Shown here piece after piece: positions 44,365 to 53,501 of a stretch of 64,000 nt of DNA (positions are counted from its first letter, which is position 1; each line of letters begins with the position of its first letter). The stretch is from UBA5078 sp051252515. GTDB lineage: Bacteria > Pseudomonadota > Gammaproteobacteria > Pseudomonadales > Pseudohongiellaceae. The stretch is from positions 682,001 through 746,000 of the forward strand of contig JBPOFS010000001.1 in the NCBI GenBank assembly GCA_051252515.1, in the 5' to 3' direction. A program made the position numbers and the translations under genes. The notes under the pieces were generated by a model, which did not search any database, was not told where the DNA came from, and saw only the letters and a list, made by a program, of their open reading frames with translations.

Positions 44365-44739
44365 CTAGAATATTTTCTCAATAAGATATGTCCTGCTATA
44401 TATATCAGCACACGCCCTATCTGGCTCCGCGCTACAAGGCTCGCTTCTTATTTCGACATAGCCTGTTGTCTCAGAAAGAAAATTTACTGTGAATATTTCA
44501 ATCCCGTTTGGAGTAAATACTGGTTCAAATTCTACAGAGTTTTCGTTCAAACCGCCTTGATAAGCAACCCACCTTGCACTGATCGTATCAAGCACAGCGA
44601 TCATGATTTGATCACCGTTTTGGTGAAAACTGTAGAACTCTGTATTCGCCTCACTCGGCACGGCCCAGACACCGCTATAGTCCTGTGCCGAAACACTTGC
44701 TGATGCCAACAAACAAATTGTAAGTAGTAACCCTCTCAT
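44365..44739 (-). CDS. Small exported protein
   Basis: A 124-residue protein with a signal peptide (cleavage near SVSAQ) and a mature part of about 105 residues that begins DYSGVWAVPSEAN, followed by strands typical of small beta-barrel secreted proteins (FHQNGDQIMIAVLD). Two Cys (SEPCSAEPDRACAD) could pair. I do not recognise the family. It lies 29 bases upstream of the MscS gene, same strand, and may share its transcript. Confidence 0.65.
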   Translation of the reverse strand: MRGLLLTICLLASASVSAQDYSGVWAVPSEANTEFYSFHQNGDQIMIAVLDTISARWVAYQGGLNENSVEFEPVFTPNGIEIFTVNFLSETTGYVEIRSEPCSAEPDRACADIYSRTYLIEKIF

Positions 44740-44820
44740 CCTTTCTTCTCCCTAGTCCATTTCGTTGTCCTGTTCGTAGCTATATGACATATTAAACAAA
44801 AAAACAAAAGGTTAATCGCC

Positions 44821-45204
44821 ATGCTATTGGGGAAAACCGTACTATCGGTCTCAACTCTTACATTTATAAGCTATGGCCTCATAAGCCTCTTCTCCCCGGC
44901 CATTCCGGCAGGTTTGGCGAGCCTAAACATGAATAATGGCGACGCTTTCGCTGAGATTGGCGCGATGTACGGAGGCTTACAAACAGGGGTAGGCCTTTTC
45001 TGCGCGACCGCGCTATTGAAACCCGACTTCTATCGCTCAGGCTTATTGCTTTTAGTGCTTGGCATAGGCGCACTGACGCTGGCGCGCCTTGTATCCATGC
45101 TTACCACTCAAGACCCCCTTACGGCCTACAGCTATGGCGCTCTGACTTATGAATTAGCGACCACACTACTAGCATTGGCTGCCCTGTTGAGGCCAGCAAG
45201 ATGA
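44821..45204 (+). CDS. DUF4345 membrane protein
   Basis: A 127-residue four-helix membrane protein with the DUF4345 pattern: conserved GLISLFSPAIP in helix 1, then AEIGAMYGGLQTGVGLF and a Gly-rich third helix. Function unknown. It overlaps the next gene by 4 bases (ATGA), so the two are translationally coupled. Confidence 0.8.
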   Translation: MLLGKTVLSVSTLTFISYGLISLFSPAIPAGLASLNMNNGDAFAEIGAMYGGLQTGVGLFCATALLKPDFYRSGLLLLVLGIGALTLARLVSMLTTQDPLTAYSYGALTYELATTLLALAALLRPAR

Positions 45205-45740
45205 CTCAACACGAATACATATTCATTGCCGTTTCCATTATTCTAGGCCTCGCTATCACGCGCTTACTGCACACAGCGTCTATGATCACGCGCGCCCATA
45301 GTCGGGTCATCTTTAATTGGTCCTCTGCGCTATGGACTGGCAATATCATGCTCTACATATTGCAGCTTTGGTGGGTGGGCTGGGGATTACGCACTATAGA
45401 GCAATGGACCTTTATGGACTTCATAGTCCTCGTGTTTGGCTCCTCTTGTATCTACGGGGCCGCTGAGATGGCTCTCTTTGCACCTGAGGAAGGCACCATT
45501 GATATGTTAAAAGAAAGCCAACAGCTAGGCAGGCTTTCTGCACTATCTATGCTGCTCTACTTCCTCGTTGGCCCCTACGTTAATATTATTATGTATGGTA
45601 ATGCGATATTGCCATCGATCGCACTTCCTTCTATCGGAATATTATTAATGGTGCTTGTCATCACTATCCCTTCACGGTTCAAACTTTGGTCGCTACTATT
45701 TTCGTTTTACTCGCTTGGGATTCTTTCAGTCACGGTCTAA
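45201..45740 (+). CDS. Membrane protein, paralogue of the protein at 31881
   Basis: A 179-residue six-helix membrane protein. It aligns with the product of 31881-32456 along its first 100 residues: opening helix with A-I-T-R, RAHSRVIF before helix 2, W..GW and FAPEEG. It is coupled to the DUF4345 gene. Function unknown; neither copy has a recognised domain. The gene is convergent with the cytochrome b561 gene. Confidence 0.68.
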   Translation: MTQHEYIFIAVSIILGLAITRLLHTASMITRAHSRVIFNWSSALWTGNIMLYILQLWWVGWGLRTIEQWTFMDFIVLVFGSSCIYGAAEMALFAPEEGTIDMLKESQQLGRLSALSMLLYFLVGPYVNIIMYGNAILPSIALPSIGILLMVLVITIPSRFKLWSLLFSFYSLGILSVTV

Positions 45741-45775
45741 TAGTTTTTCAGAGTATGCGCCTATCACTATCGGCG

Positions 45776-46315
45776 CTAAGGAAGCATTCTCTTCAGAGTG
45801 TCGTCCTTAACATAATAGTGGTGATACAAACCTGCCACTGCATGCAAGCCGATAAGAAAATATCCTGACAGCCCAAGCAGCTCATGGGCCTCTTCGGCGA
45901 ATTCCGCTATTGCCTCAGAGACGGGGGTTATCGCCGGCATCGAAATAAAGAACCAGGAGATATCCTCACCGTTTGCACTCAGATACGCCCAGCCCAACAA
46001 CGGCGCAAGAATCATTAACGCATAAAGATAAATTTTCACTCCTTTACTCACTAACAACTGCCACGAAGGCGGTATTGGGGTAATCGGGGGCGTGGTTAAG
46101 CGCAAGTTTATCGCCAACCTAACGATCGCTAGCAGCAATACTGTGAAACCCAAGTATATGTGCCAGTGTTCCATGGCGCCGCGCAGAGGGTTCCCTCGAG
46201 GTATCGCTTCGTGCAGCTCAATACTCGCGTAAATGGCAATCATTAATATGACTGTGAGCCAATGTATCCCGATAGTGATAGGTGCGTACTTGCGATCCGT
46301 CTGTAGCGTAGTCAT
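45776..46315 (-). CDS. Cytochrome b561
   Basis: A 179-residue diheme b-type membrane protein from the ATG at 46315 (AGGAG upstream). Four helices carry the heme His residues (ITIGIHWLTVILM, EHWHIYLGFTV, EEAHELLGLSGYFLIGLHAVAGLYHHY as landmarks: IGIHW, EHWH, AHELLG, GLHAVAGLYHH). It is the CybB/YodB type that moves electrons between quinol and periplasmic acceptors such as superoxide. It stands alone. Confidence 0.9.
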   Translation of the reverse strand: MTTLQTDRKYAPITIGIHWLTVILMIAIYASIELHEAIPRGNPLRGAMEHWHIYLGFTVLLLAIVRLAINLRLTTPPITPIPPSWQLLVSKGVKIYLYALMILAPLLGWAYLSANGEDISWFFISMPAITPVSEAIAEFAEEAHELLGLSGYFLIGLHAVAGLYHHYYVKDDTLKRMLP

Positions 46316-46552
46316 TTGAATCTCCTTTGTGTCGATGGACAAAACCACCATCCTTCATCTTGAACCTATGAGTGCTCGAAAATCTTTGATTTAGGACAAT
46401 CACTAGGTCTCACAATGCCTCGCAATTATTAACAGACCATTAAATTCATCGATACGAATCGCCAGAGCCTCCGACCAAGTGATCACAATCACACACATGA
46501 CGGGTAGTTCGTTTGCGCACTGGACAGGCGGTTTATCTCGACTCCATACTAT

Positions 46553-46569
46553 GTGGGAATATATCCCAC
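46553..46569. promoter_or_regulatory. Small palindrome upstream of the methyltransferase gene
   Basis: GTGGGA-ATATA-TCCCAC, a perfect inverted repeat 22 bases before the ATG at 46592. It may be an operator or an RNA hairpin; there is no supporting regulator gene. Confidence 0.4.
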
Positions 46570-46591
46570 GCATAATTATGGAAGATAAAAC

Positions 46592-47251
46592 ATGCCTTTT
46601 AGCCAGAGCTCCCAGATAAGCCCAATCATTAAGTTGATCGAAGAACAACAACCTTCAACCTTGCTAGATGTCGGTACCGGCTTTGGGCAATATGGATTTT
46701 TAGCCCGCACGAATCTGGAGCATCTGAATCTATTCGAAGTCGATGGCCCGCACTCGAGACGAAGAGAAAAAACCGAGTGGAGTATCGTTATCGATGGGAT
46801 AGAAGCGTTTCCTAAATACATTACTCCAGTCCATGACTATGCCTACGACTCCATATTTATAGGCGATGCCATCGATCTACTGCCCAATATGAATCAAGCC
46901 TACGACATGGTGCTGGCGATCGACATCTTGGAACACTTTGACAAACACAGAGGTCTGCAATTCATTGAACTGCTACAACTCGCCTCTAGAGGCTCGGTCA
47001 TTATTAGCACCCCTAAAGAGTTCATCCATCAAGTAGTAGAAGCAAACCCCTATGAAAATCATCGCTCCGTATGGACCTTAGACGAGTTGGAAGCACTGGG
47101 TTATACGCAAATTTCAGATAACAATGAAAACTGGATTGTAGGACGAAAAGACTGTGAAAAATTCACAGAACAACATGGAATAGCAGCAGCTCATGGACGT
47201 GCATCGACTTTTAGGGAGAACAAATATGCCGCTATCAATTCCGAAGTTTGA
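46592..47251 (+). CDS. Class I SAM-dependent methyltransferase
   Basis: A 219-residue protein. Motif I is LLDVGTGFGQYG (residues about 24-35), the acidic residue of motif II lies in LFEVDG and motif post-II/IV is VLAIDILEHF. It resembles the methyltransferase-11/23 group, often acting on small molecules or sugars. It overlaps the next gene (a PhyH-family dioxygenase) by 26 bases, so both may act on the same molecule. Substrate not known. Confidence 0.87.
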   Translation: MPFSQSSQISPIIKLIEEQQPSTLLDVGTGFGQYGFLARTNLEHLNLFEVDGPHSRRREKTEWSIVIDGIEAFPKYITPVHDYAYDSIFIGDAIDLLPNMNQAYDMVLAIDILEHFDKHRGLQFIELLQLASRGSVIISTPKEFIHQVVEANPYENHRSVWTLDELEALGYTQISDNNENWIVGRKDCEKFTEQHGIAAAHGRASTFRENKYAAINSEV

Positions 47252-48026
47252 AATCACAAACGGCATAGGTGAGGACGATTTTAATAGCTATGCACGCAAT
47301 GGTTACCTCATCATAAAAAGGCCATTCGACATGGCACTGATTGAAAAACTAGCGCAATGGACTCGCACGCGCTTCTTTGATGAAAGTGGCAAACTTACTA
47401 CGGTCAGAGCTCAAGACGAGTGGAGGAACACACCGGAAGTCAAAGCGCTTGCTTGTAACAAATTTGTTATTGAAAAACTAAAAAAGTTGTATGGCAGAGA
47501 GCCTATTCCGTTTCAGACTCTCAACTTTCCTATAGGAACTCACCAAAATACCCATAGCGACACAGTGCATTTTCATAGTTTCCCACAGCGTTGGATGTGC
47601 GGGGTTTGGGTAGCCTTAGAGGACATCGATGAGAACAAAGGACCACTGCACTATTATCCTGGCAGCCATCGACTCCCCGTACTTAGCTTGGAGGATGTTG
47701 GTGTCAGCGTAGCGAAAGTGCGTAGTGGTTTCAGAAAATCTAAAGCGGAGAAAATTTATCAACAATACGAATTGGCTATTCAGGAACTCATCGAACTCTC
47801 AGGGATTGAGAAAAAAACGCTCTGCATAGAAAAAGGCGACATGCTGATCTGGTCCGCCAATCTATTACATGGAGGGGACCCGATATTAAAACACGACTCA
47901 ACGAGATTTAGCCAAGTCACACATTATTATTTCGAGGGCTGTAAATATTACACCCCTCTCACTTCCGACTTAATGAACGGGAAGATCGAGTATCGAAATA
48001 ATATAGTGAATATTGCGAGTGCTTAG
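47226..48026 (+). CDS. Phytanoyl-CoA dioxygenase (PhyH) family protein
   Basis: A 266-residue Fe(II)/2-oxoglutarate oxygenase from the ATG at 47226 (GGAG 8 bases upstream). The iron site is seen in HSDTVHF (His-x-Asp) and the distal His in NLLHGG, with Arg in TRFSQVTHYYF to bind 2-oxoglutarate. GTHQNTHSD and GPLHYYPGSHRLP are typical of the family. PhyH enzymes hydroxylate lipids, amino acids or small metabolites. Coupling with the methyltransferase upstream suggests joint modification of one product. Confidence 0.88.
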   Translation: MPLSIPKFEITNGIGEDDFNSYARNGYLIIKRPFDMALIEKLAQWTRTRFFDESGKLTTVRAQDEWRNTPEVKALACNKFVIEKLKKLYGREPIPFQTLNFPIGTHQNTHSDTVHFHSFPQRWMCGVWVALEDIDENKGPLHYYPGSHRLPVLSLEDVGVSVAKVRSGFRKSKAEKIYQQYELAIQELIELSGIEKKTLCIEKGDMLIWSANLLHGGDPILKHDSTRFSQVTHYYFEGCKYYTPLTSDLMNGKIEYRNNIVNIASA

Positions 48027-48066
48027 AAGAACAAAAATTTTGGCCTATGACTAACTAGGACAACAT

Positions 48067-48609
48067 TTAGGGAGCTTTCAATAACGCAAGCACACGCTCG
48101 ACTGATTGCTCAGCGCTTTCATCCGTTGTCGAAATTATTAGGGCAGGAGATTCAGGGATCTCATAGGGGGAGTCAATACCCGTAAAGTTTTTCAGCTCTC
48201 CTGCTCGGGCTTTTTGGTAGAGGCCCTTTACATCGCGCTTCTCGGCGACCTCCAGCGGAGTGCTAATATGGATCTCAAGGAATCGATTCTCACCTATTCG
48301 CTTGGCGGCCAGACCTCGATCGGTTCGAAACGGGGATATCAAAGCAACGATGACCCATGTGCCCGAATTAACCATCATGCGGGCAACCTCTGCCGCGCGC
48401 CTGATGTTCTCTACTCTATCGGCATCAGTGAAACCTAGATCGCTGCACAAGCCTCGACGCAACTCGTCACCATCCAGAATGCAGACCTTTTTGCCCGCGC
48501 TAAGAAGTTGTTTTTGCACGCCAATGGCGATCGTAGATTTGCCCGCACCGGAGAGACCGGTTAGCCAAAGCACGGAGGGAGTATCAGTATTCTTTGTCAA
48601 AATTTCCAA
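48067..48609 (-). CDS. cysC: Adenylylsulfate kinase
   Basis: A 180-residue APS kinase that makes PAPS from APS and ATP. P-loop GLSGAGKST, LDGDELRRGLCSDLGF (APS-binding) and DADRVENIRR are as in CysC, and the length is standard. It normally follows CysDN; here it is alone, with no sulfurylase or reductase gene in the window. PAPS may serve a sulfotransferase elsewhere. It is convergent with the PhyH gene. Confidence 0.94.
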   Translation of the reverse strand: MEILTKNTDTPSVLWLTGLSGAGKSTIAIGVQKQLLSAGKKVCILDGDELRRGLCSDLGFTDADRVENIRRAAEVARMMVNSGTWVIVALISPFRTDRGLAAKRIGENRFLEIHISTPLEVAEKRDVKGLYQKARAGELKNFTGIDSPYEIPESPALIISTTDESAEQSVERVLALLKAP

Positions 48610-48698
48610 GACGCACTCAGTTGAAGCATTATTTATAAAGCAGATCTAATCAGTATACCTAGCCTCATTCTAAATACTACTCTAAGCCTAAAACACAA

Positions 48699-48735
48699 AA
48701 GGCGGACTGACCTAAGTAAAGATCAATCCGCCTTC
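48699..48735 (-). terminator. Terminator of the exported FAH-family gene
   Basis: Inverted repeat AAGGCGGA.TGA / TCA.TCCGCCTT; on the minus strand it is followed by TTGTGTTTT. It lies 20 bases beyond the stop codon of the gene at 48755. Confidence 0.75.
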
Positions 48736-48754
48736 ATTGTTTTAGCGACTGCAT

Positions 48755-49912
48755 TTAGTTTCGGTAAGTGCTCACAGGTGGCAACTGTGAACCGGACAAG
48801 TCCGCAGGCACACTCGTTTCAATCCGCACGGTATGAGTCAGAGTGCCGATGCCCTCGATGTGCGCACTAATGACTTCGCCATCGACTAAGTATCCAGAGC
48901 CTGATGCACGCTCTACCCTGCCTGCACCAGTGCCGCCCGATGTACCACTTTGCATTACATCGCCAGGAAATACTGTAATGAGAGAGGACGCATACTCAAT
49001 CAGCTCGGGGATATTGTGAATCATGTCACCAGCCCTCGCTTCCTGGACTGTAACACCGTCAATAACGAGAGTTTGATGTAAGCGGTCCATCGGATCACCA
49101 TAGAACTCTTTTGGCACTATCCAAGGCCCCTGAGGTGCAAAGGTATCGTGCCCTTTGCCCACAAACCAATCCGAGCCAGCACCGTAACCACCAGGTGGAC
49201 GACCGCCGCGATCTGAAATATCCATCGCGACCATATAACCAAACACGTGATCATAAGCACGATCGGCTGAAATGTATTTTCCAGTGCGACCGAATACGAT
49301 CGCCATTTCGACTTCCCATTCAATTCGATCACGACCATATGGCATGATGACATCGTCACCGTCGCCGATAATGGCACCACGAGTAGGCTTAAGGAATAGA
49401 TACGGGACGCCACGATTTTCTTGGCGCTCAGCCACTCTGCGGGCCAGTTCATCATCATTGCAACCTTCGCAGGCATGGGTGTAGAAGTTCACCGCCGCAT
49501 TCATAATTTTACTGGGGTATTGGATCGGCGCCATCGTATCGACGGCATTGACCGGGTAGACGAAGCTGCGGCTACTGTCATTCAGTAGGTTTTCTTCGAC
49601 TAGCCAGTTAACCACTTCATAAATACGAAACTTCAAGCCGTAATCATATTGCTCGATAAGGCCGAGCATATCCTCTGGCATTGTAACGCGGCTATATCGT
49701 GGCAGGAGCTCCATCACTCGATTGGCAGCAGTTAAGTCGACAATCAATTGATCATCGCGCATAACTAAGCCAACAGTGGGTACATCGTTGATCGCAAATG
49801 TGCCGACCTTAAACGGTTCGGCAGACTCCATTGCTTGTGCGTACACATTAGGGCCGTGAAAGACCAAAAATACGGTCGTCAGCGCCAATGCAGACAGGGA
49901 TTTTCTAATCAT
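48755..49912 (-). CDS. Exported fumarylacetoacetate-hydrolase family protein
   Basis: A 385-residue protein from the ATG at 49912 (GGGAG upstream) with a signal peptide ending near VYAQ. The FAH fold is clear in the C-terminal two thirds: metal ligands in EWEVEMAIVFG and VAMDISDRGGR, GKGHDTFAPQGPWIV, and LTHTVRIE near the end. FAH enzymes break carbon-carbon bonds of beta-diketones or decarboxylate oxaloacetate, and are usually cytoplasmic, so secretion is unusual. A pair of Cys in CEGC could bind metal or form a disulfide. Substrate unknown. Confidence 0.88.
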   Translation of the reverse strand: MIRKSLSALALTTVFLVFHGPNVYAQAMESAEPFKVGTFAINDVPTVGLVMRDDQLIVDLTAANRVMELLPRYSRVTMPEDMLGLIEQYDYGLKFRIYEVVNWLVEENLLNDSSRSFVYPVNAVDTMAPIQYPSKIMNAAVNFYTHACEGCNDDELARRVAERQENRGVPYLFLKPTRGAIIGDGDDVIMPYGRDRIEWEVEMAIVFGRTGKYISADRAYDHVFGYMVAMDISDRGGRPPGGYGAGSDWFVGKGHDTFAPQGPWIVPKEFYGDPMDRLHQTLVIDGVTVQEARAGDMIHNIPELIEYASSLITVFPGDVMQSGTSGGTGAGRVERASGSGYLVDGEVISAHIEGIGTLTHTVRIETSVPADLSGSQLPPVSTYRN

Positions 49913-50075
49913 AATTATCTCCCATGCAGGACTCAAACAGGATGGATCGGGTTTATTGTTATTGTAGATCACCTCTCATTCCTTCAAAGGCACCTAAAAT
50001 GTATCAGGTTTCGATAGAGTGTGTAAAATTAACATCGATCAAAACTGACCAAACCGTCAATTCCACTTCCAAGGC

Positions 50076-51257
50076 TTATTCCCAAGGTTCGATCTTTAGA
50101 ACCGCTCCATTGGCTTCTTCGGTCAGAATATAAATAAAGCCATCTGACCCCTGCCCTATATCTCGGACCCGCTGTCGAAGCTCCGTGACTAGTGTTTCTC
50201 TGCGTAATTCCAACATTTCATCGTTAAAATGAACCCGCTCGACGCCTCCTGTCCCAGGGATACGACCGCGCTGAATACTGCCAGTCATCAGGTGCCCCTT
50301 CCATTGCGGGAAGGCCTCGCCCGTATAGAACATCAATCCCGAAGGAACAATGCCAGGCTGCCAAATGATCAACGCCGGCTCTATGCCTTCGCGATTAGGG
50401 TGATCCATTTTTATACTATCGTTATAACTACCATAACCGTAAAGAGGCCAGCCATAGTTCCCGCCGGCCTTAATACGGTTAATCTTGTCCCCACCGATCG
50501 GCCCAAGCTCGGCCTGATAAAGCTCCCCGGTCTCTGGATGAATGGTTAAGCCGTATTGATCCCGGTGCCCATAGGAATAGATCTCCGGAAGCACGTCATC
50601 TCTACCTACAAAAGGGTTGTCGTTTGGCACAGTGCCATCTTCATTCAAACGCAACACCTTGCCGTAACTGCCCAACAGGTCTTGTGCGAACGGCTGTCGC
50701 CCCATCGCGCCACCAGTTGTAATGAAAAGCTTACCGTCTGGCGCAAAGACTAAGCGTGAGCCTCCCGATAGAGTAATCGGAGTTCCTACATATAGTTCTT
50801 CAACTTCTGTTAATTGGACGCCTCCGTCATAACGAGCACGTCCCAATGCGATAGCATACTCGCCATCGGTAGGCAGCGCCTTATGATAGGTAAAGTACAA
50901 CATACGATTTACTGTGAAATCAGGATGGGCCTCTACGTCTAGCAACCCTGAGTGAAAGCCTGTTCGAATATTTGGCAGCCCTTGAAGAGGATTTGGGTCT
51001 AGCTGACCTGCGCGTATTACTCTTAAGGCCGGCTGGTAGCGGTCCGTTACTAGCATGTCGCCATCAGGCAGGATCAACAAACCAAAGGGCTGAGAAATGC
51101 CCTCTGCCACCACCGATACTTTTATCTTGGCATCAAAAGTTTCTAGATACAGAGGCTCTGCGGGCAATGGAAACGGCATTTCGCGCCCCTGAGCACTCGC
51201 AAAATGCGTCAATGCGCCCATCGCCATCATTAGCAGTCCACTCAAAAAATAGCGCAT
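50076..51257 (-). CDS. PQQ-dependent aldose sugar dehydrogenase (soluble, exported)
   Basis: A 393-residue protein with signal peptide (ending near ASAQ) and a six-bladed propeller of the soluble glucose dehydrogenase/YliI family. Landmarks are LVFAPDGKLFITTGG, ELGPIGGDKINRIKAGGNYGW, GHRDQYGLTIHP (the active-site His and PQQ region) and IWQPGIVPSGLMFYTG. It oxidises sugars in the periplasm and passes electrons to the respiratory chain via PQQ. The PQQ synthesis genes are not in the window. Confidence 0.92.
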   Translation of the reverse strand: MRYFLSGLLMMAMGALTHFASAQGREMPFPLPAEPLYLETFDAKIKVSVVAEGISQPFGLLILPDGDMLVTDRYQPALRVIRAGQLDPNPLQGLPNIRTGFHSGLLDVEAHPDFTVNRMLYFTYHKALPTDGEYAIALGRARYDGGVQLTEVEELYVGTPITLSGGSRLVFAPDGKLFITTGGAMGRQPFAQDLLGSYGKVLRLNEDGTVPNDNPFVGRDDVLPEIYSYGHRDQYGLTIHPETGELYQAELGPIGGDKINRIKAGGNYGWPLYGYGSYNDSIKMDHPNREGIEPALIIWQPGIVPSGLMFYTGEAFPQWKGHLMTGSIQRGRIPGTGGVERVHFNDEMLELRRETLVTELRQRVRDIGQGSDGFIYILTEEANGAVLKIEPWE

Positions 51258-51471
51258 TCACCACTCCTATCTATATTGTTATAAAGAGTGTTCCATACGA
51301 GCAACATGCCCGATTAGATCTCTCGACCACCCGAGTATGCGCCTCTTTCAACAATATGCCCCCTTGTAATCTTCCGTGACATTTAGTGTCCTGCTCTATT
51401 AACTCACCTCCTTTTTCGGTATAAACAGCATTACTTTCAAATCCTAACTATAATAAATTGGAGACTGCACA

Positions 51472-51975
51472 ATGAGTAAAACCAAAATGGCCGGTTCAGT
51501 GGTCGGCGCATTATTACTAGCTGTAATCTTGGGCTGGATGTTCACAGCGCCATACCTCAGCAATCAAGGGCTCGGTAGACTGCCTGGGGTCATTATTGGG
51601 GGCACTCTTACTCCTCCGCTAGACGACTTCACCACTTTAAACGGTGTAGTAACACTTCCTGTGATGATGAAACCAGAAGGCTTCCCTCCATTTGTTAACT
51701 ACCTTTCATGGGTAGCGTTGGAAGACGGCATTATTACTGCCACGCGACCAGATGGTGGGCTTTGGGCTAAACGCGCACGTGAACGCAGTGGCAGAGGCTG
51801 GTTGCGCTTGGGCGATGCGACGTTTGCTATGCAATCCGAAGAGATATTCGGTGATGAGCGTCTTGAGATGATGGAGTTGTGGGCAGCAAAGGCCGGCAGA
51901 ACATTGGACGAGCCACTATACCAAGGCTCAGAGCCTCTACGTGAGTGGGAAGTTTTCTTCTGGACTCCGCAGTAA
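51472..51975 (+). CDS. Membrane-anchored split-barrel-like protein, third copy
   Basis: A 167-residue protein with one N-terminal helix (residues 7-27) and a sheet-rich domain: FVNYLSWVALEDGIITATRP, DGGLWAKRARERSGRGWLRLGD. The layout (helix, strand pair ending EDG/ESEG/LDGK, Trp-containing turn, arginine-rich strand) matches the proteins at 41761 and 42186, so I regard it as a distant paralogue. Function unknown. A strong terminator follows. Confidence 0.65.
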   Translation: MSKTKMAGSVVGALLLAVILGWMFTAPYLSNQGLGRLPGVIIGGTLTPPLDDFTTLNGVVTLPVMMKPEGFPPFVNYLSWVALEDGIITATRPDGGLWAKRARERSGRGWLRLGDATFAMQSEEIFGDERLEMMELWAAKAGRTLDEPLYQGSEPLREWEVFFWTPQ

Positions 51976-52020
51976 TACAGTAGTCGATTGCCGGCACAAG
52001 CCAGCTAACCTGACCAAAGA

Positions 52021-52056
52021 AGGCGGGCTCATGTAATTAATGAGCCCGCCTTTTTT
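52021..52056. terminator. Bidirectional terminator between convergent genes
   Basis: Stem AGGCGGGCTCAT / ATGAGCCCGCCT with a 7-base loop followed by TTTTTT on the + strand. It also carries an A-run on the left side (AAAGA), which would serve the leftward gene at 52064. Confidence 0.88.
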
Positions 52057-52063
52057 ATGCCAC

Positions 52064-53275
52064 TTAACGCAATGCACGCGTTAGTGCCGAGAAGAAATCT
52101 ATATCGGCGACTGGATTAGTAGGGGTTGGTTTCGACTGCGCTCCCCAGACCACGATCACCACATTCTCTGCAGGGTTGACGTGAACCCATTGCCCAAATA
52201 TGCCTTCAGCGGCATAAGCCCCCTCACTGATACTGCCTTCCTCGACCATGGCAGGCCATACCATGAAGCCATACTCAATCTCATTGCCGTCAATGACATT
52301 TGGCTTGGTAGCCTGTGCCAACCAACCTTCTGGCAAAAGTGACTCTCCGTTCACAACACCATTGTTAAGCAGAAAAAGACCGAACCTGCCGTAATCGCGC
52401 AATGTTGCTGAGAAACCACTGCCACCGACCTCGATACCGTCCGGAGAGTCCAACCACCAATTGGCATCCGACTCCATTCCCATATTTGCCCAGATTTTCT
52501 CGGACAAATACTCGGAAATTGGTCTACCTATGGCTGCTTGAAGCAATTGTGCCGCCACTTGAGTCTCCCCAGTACTGTAGTTCCAGCGCGTGCCAGGCTC
52601 TGCCACTCTGGACAGGTTCGCCATTACTTCAAGCATTCTCCCTGGCTCCTGAGATATCTGCGCCTCCAACAAATCCCGTCTATCAGACTCAGGGTTCGTA
52701 TAAGTCTCATCCCACCCTACTCCCGATGTCATTTGTAGAATTTGTCTGACCGTCACGCCATCGTAGGCTGTGCCACGCAACTGCGGAATATAGTTCACTA
52801 TTGGTGATTCGAGGCTCTCGATATAGCCGTCCTTAATGGCGGCTCCAATTAAAGTGGCGGTAATTGTTTTCGCAATAGACATCGACATCCAGCGGGTATC
52901 TTCTGTATTGCCCAGCTGATACTCCTCTAAGACGATCTCGCCATCTTTGATGGCCAACAACCCGCTTACTCTATTCAATGACAGATAGTCATAGAGGTCG
53001 TAGCGTTGCCCTCGTGATTGAAATGAAAATGGGGCAACTGACGTCATACTTTGCGGTAAGGGATAGGTGCTTTCCCCCACCTTAACTATTCGAGTCGAGA
53101 ATAGCCGATCAATATTTCGAAAAGTGTTGGCGCCTATGTCAGGCAGAAAGGTTCCGTCATACACCTGCCTAACCGTCGCAATAGGCTCTAAAGCATGTGG
53201 ATTATCTTGCACCTGCGCCAATGCGCTTGCGGAAAAGGTTAAATACAAACTCATTAACAAATACTTATGGTTCAT
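52064..53275 (-). CDS. Exported serine hydrolase, beta-lactamase class C type
   Basis: A 403-residue protein from the ATG at 53275 (AGGAG upstream), with a signal peptide ending near ALAQ. The Ser-x-x-Lys site is SIAK in RWMSMSIAKTIT and the Tyr motif is YST in RWNYSTGETQ, followed by a GGSGFSAT stretch and GIFGQWVHVNPAENVVIV in the C-terminal KTG/HxG position. This is the EstB/FlpA-like esterase and class C beta-lactamase family; it may hydrolyse esters or amides in the periplasm. There is no ampR regulator nearby. Confidence 0.9.
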   Translation of the reverse strand: MNHKYLLMSLYLTFSASALAQVQDNPHALEPIATVRQVYDGTFLPDIGANTFRNIDRLFSTRIVKVGESTYPLPQSMTSVAPFSFQSRGQRYDLYDYLSLNRVSGLLAIKDGEIVLEEYQLGNTEDTRWMSMSIAKTITATLIGAAIKDGYIESLESPIVNYIPQLRGTAYDGVTVRQILQMTSGVGWDETYTNPESDRRDLLEAQISQEPGRMLEVMANLSRVAEPGTRWNYSTGETQVAAQLLQAAIGRPISEYLSEKIWANMGMESDANWWLDSPDGIEVGGSGFSATLRDYGRFGLFLLNNGVVNGESLLPEGWLAQATKPNVIDGNEIEYGFMVWPAMVEEGSISEGAYAAEGIFGQWVHVNPAENVVIVVWGAQSKPTPTNPVADIDFFSALTRALR

Positions 53276-53501
53276 AAAGCTCCTACAGACCCTTGTTAGC
53301 GCTGTTGCTAGCAGCAACGCTGAAGAATGAAGATTTTCCTTCCAGGAACACTATAACTCAATTTCACTAACGCTATTTAGCCATGCGATAAACCCAGAAA
53401 CACTTTATAATCCACCCACTTAAAAAAGCTCACCCTGCTTCAAAGCTAGCAAAAAATGCTAAAAGTGACGGCAACAGCACACAACAAGGAAACATGACGG
53501 C

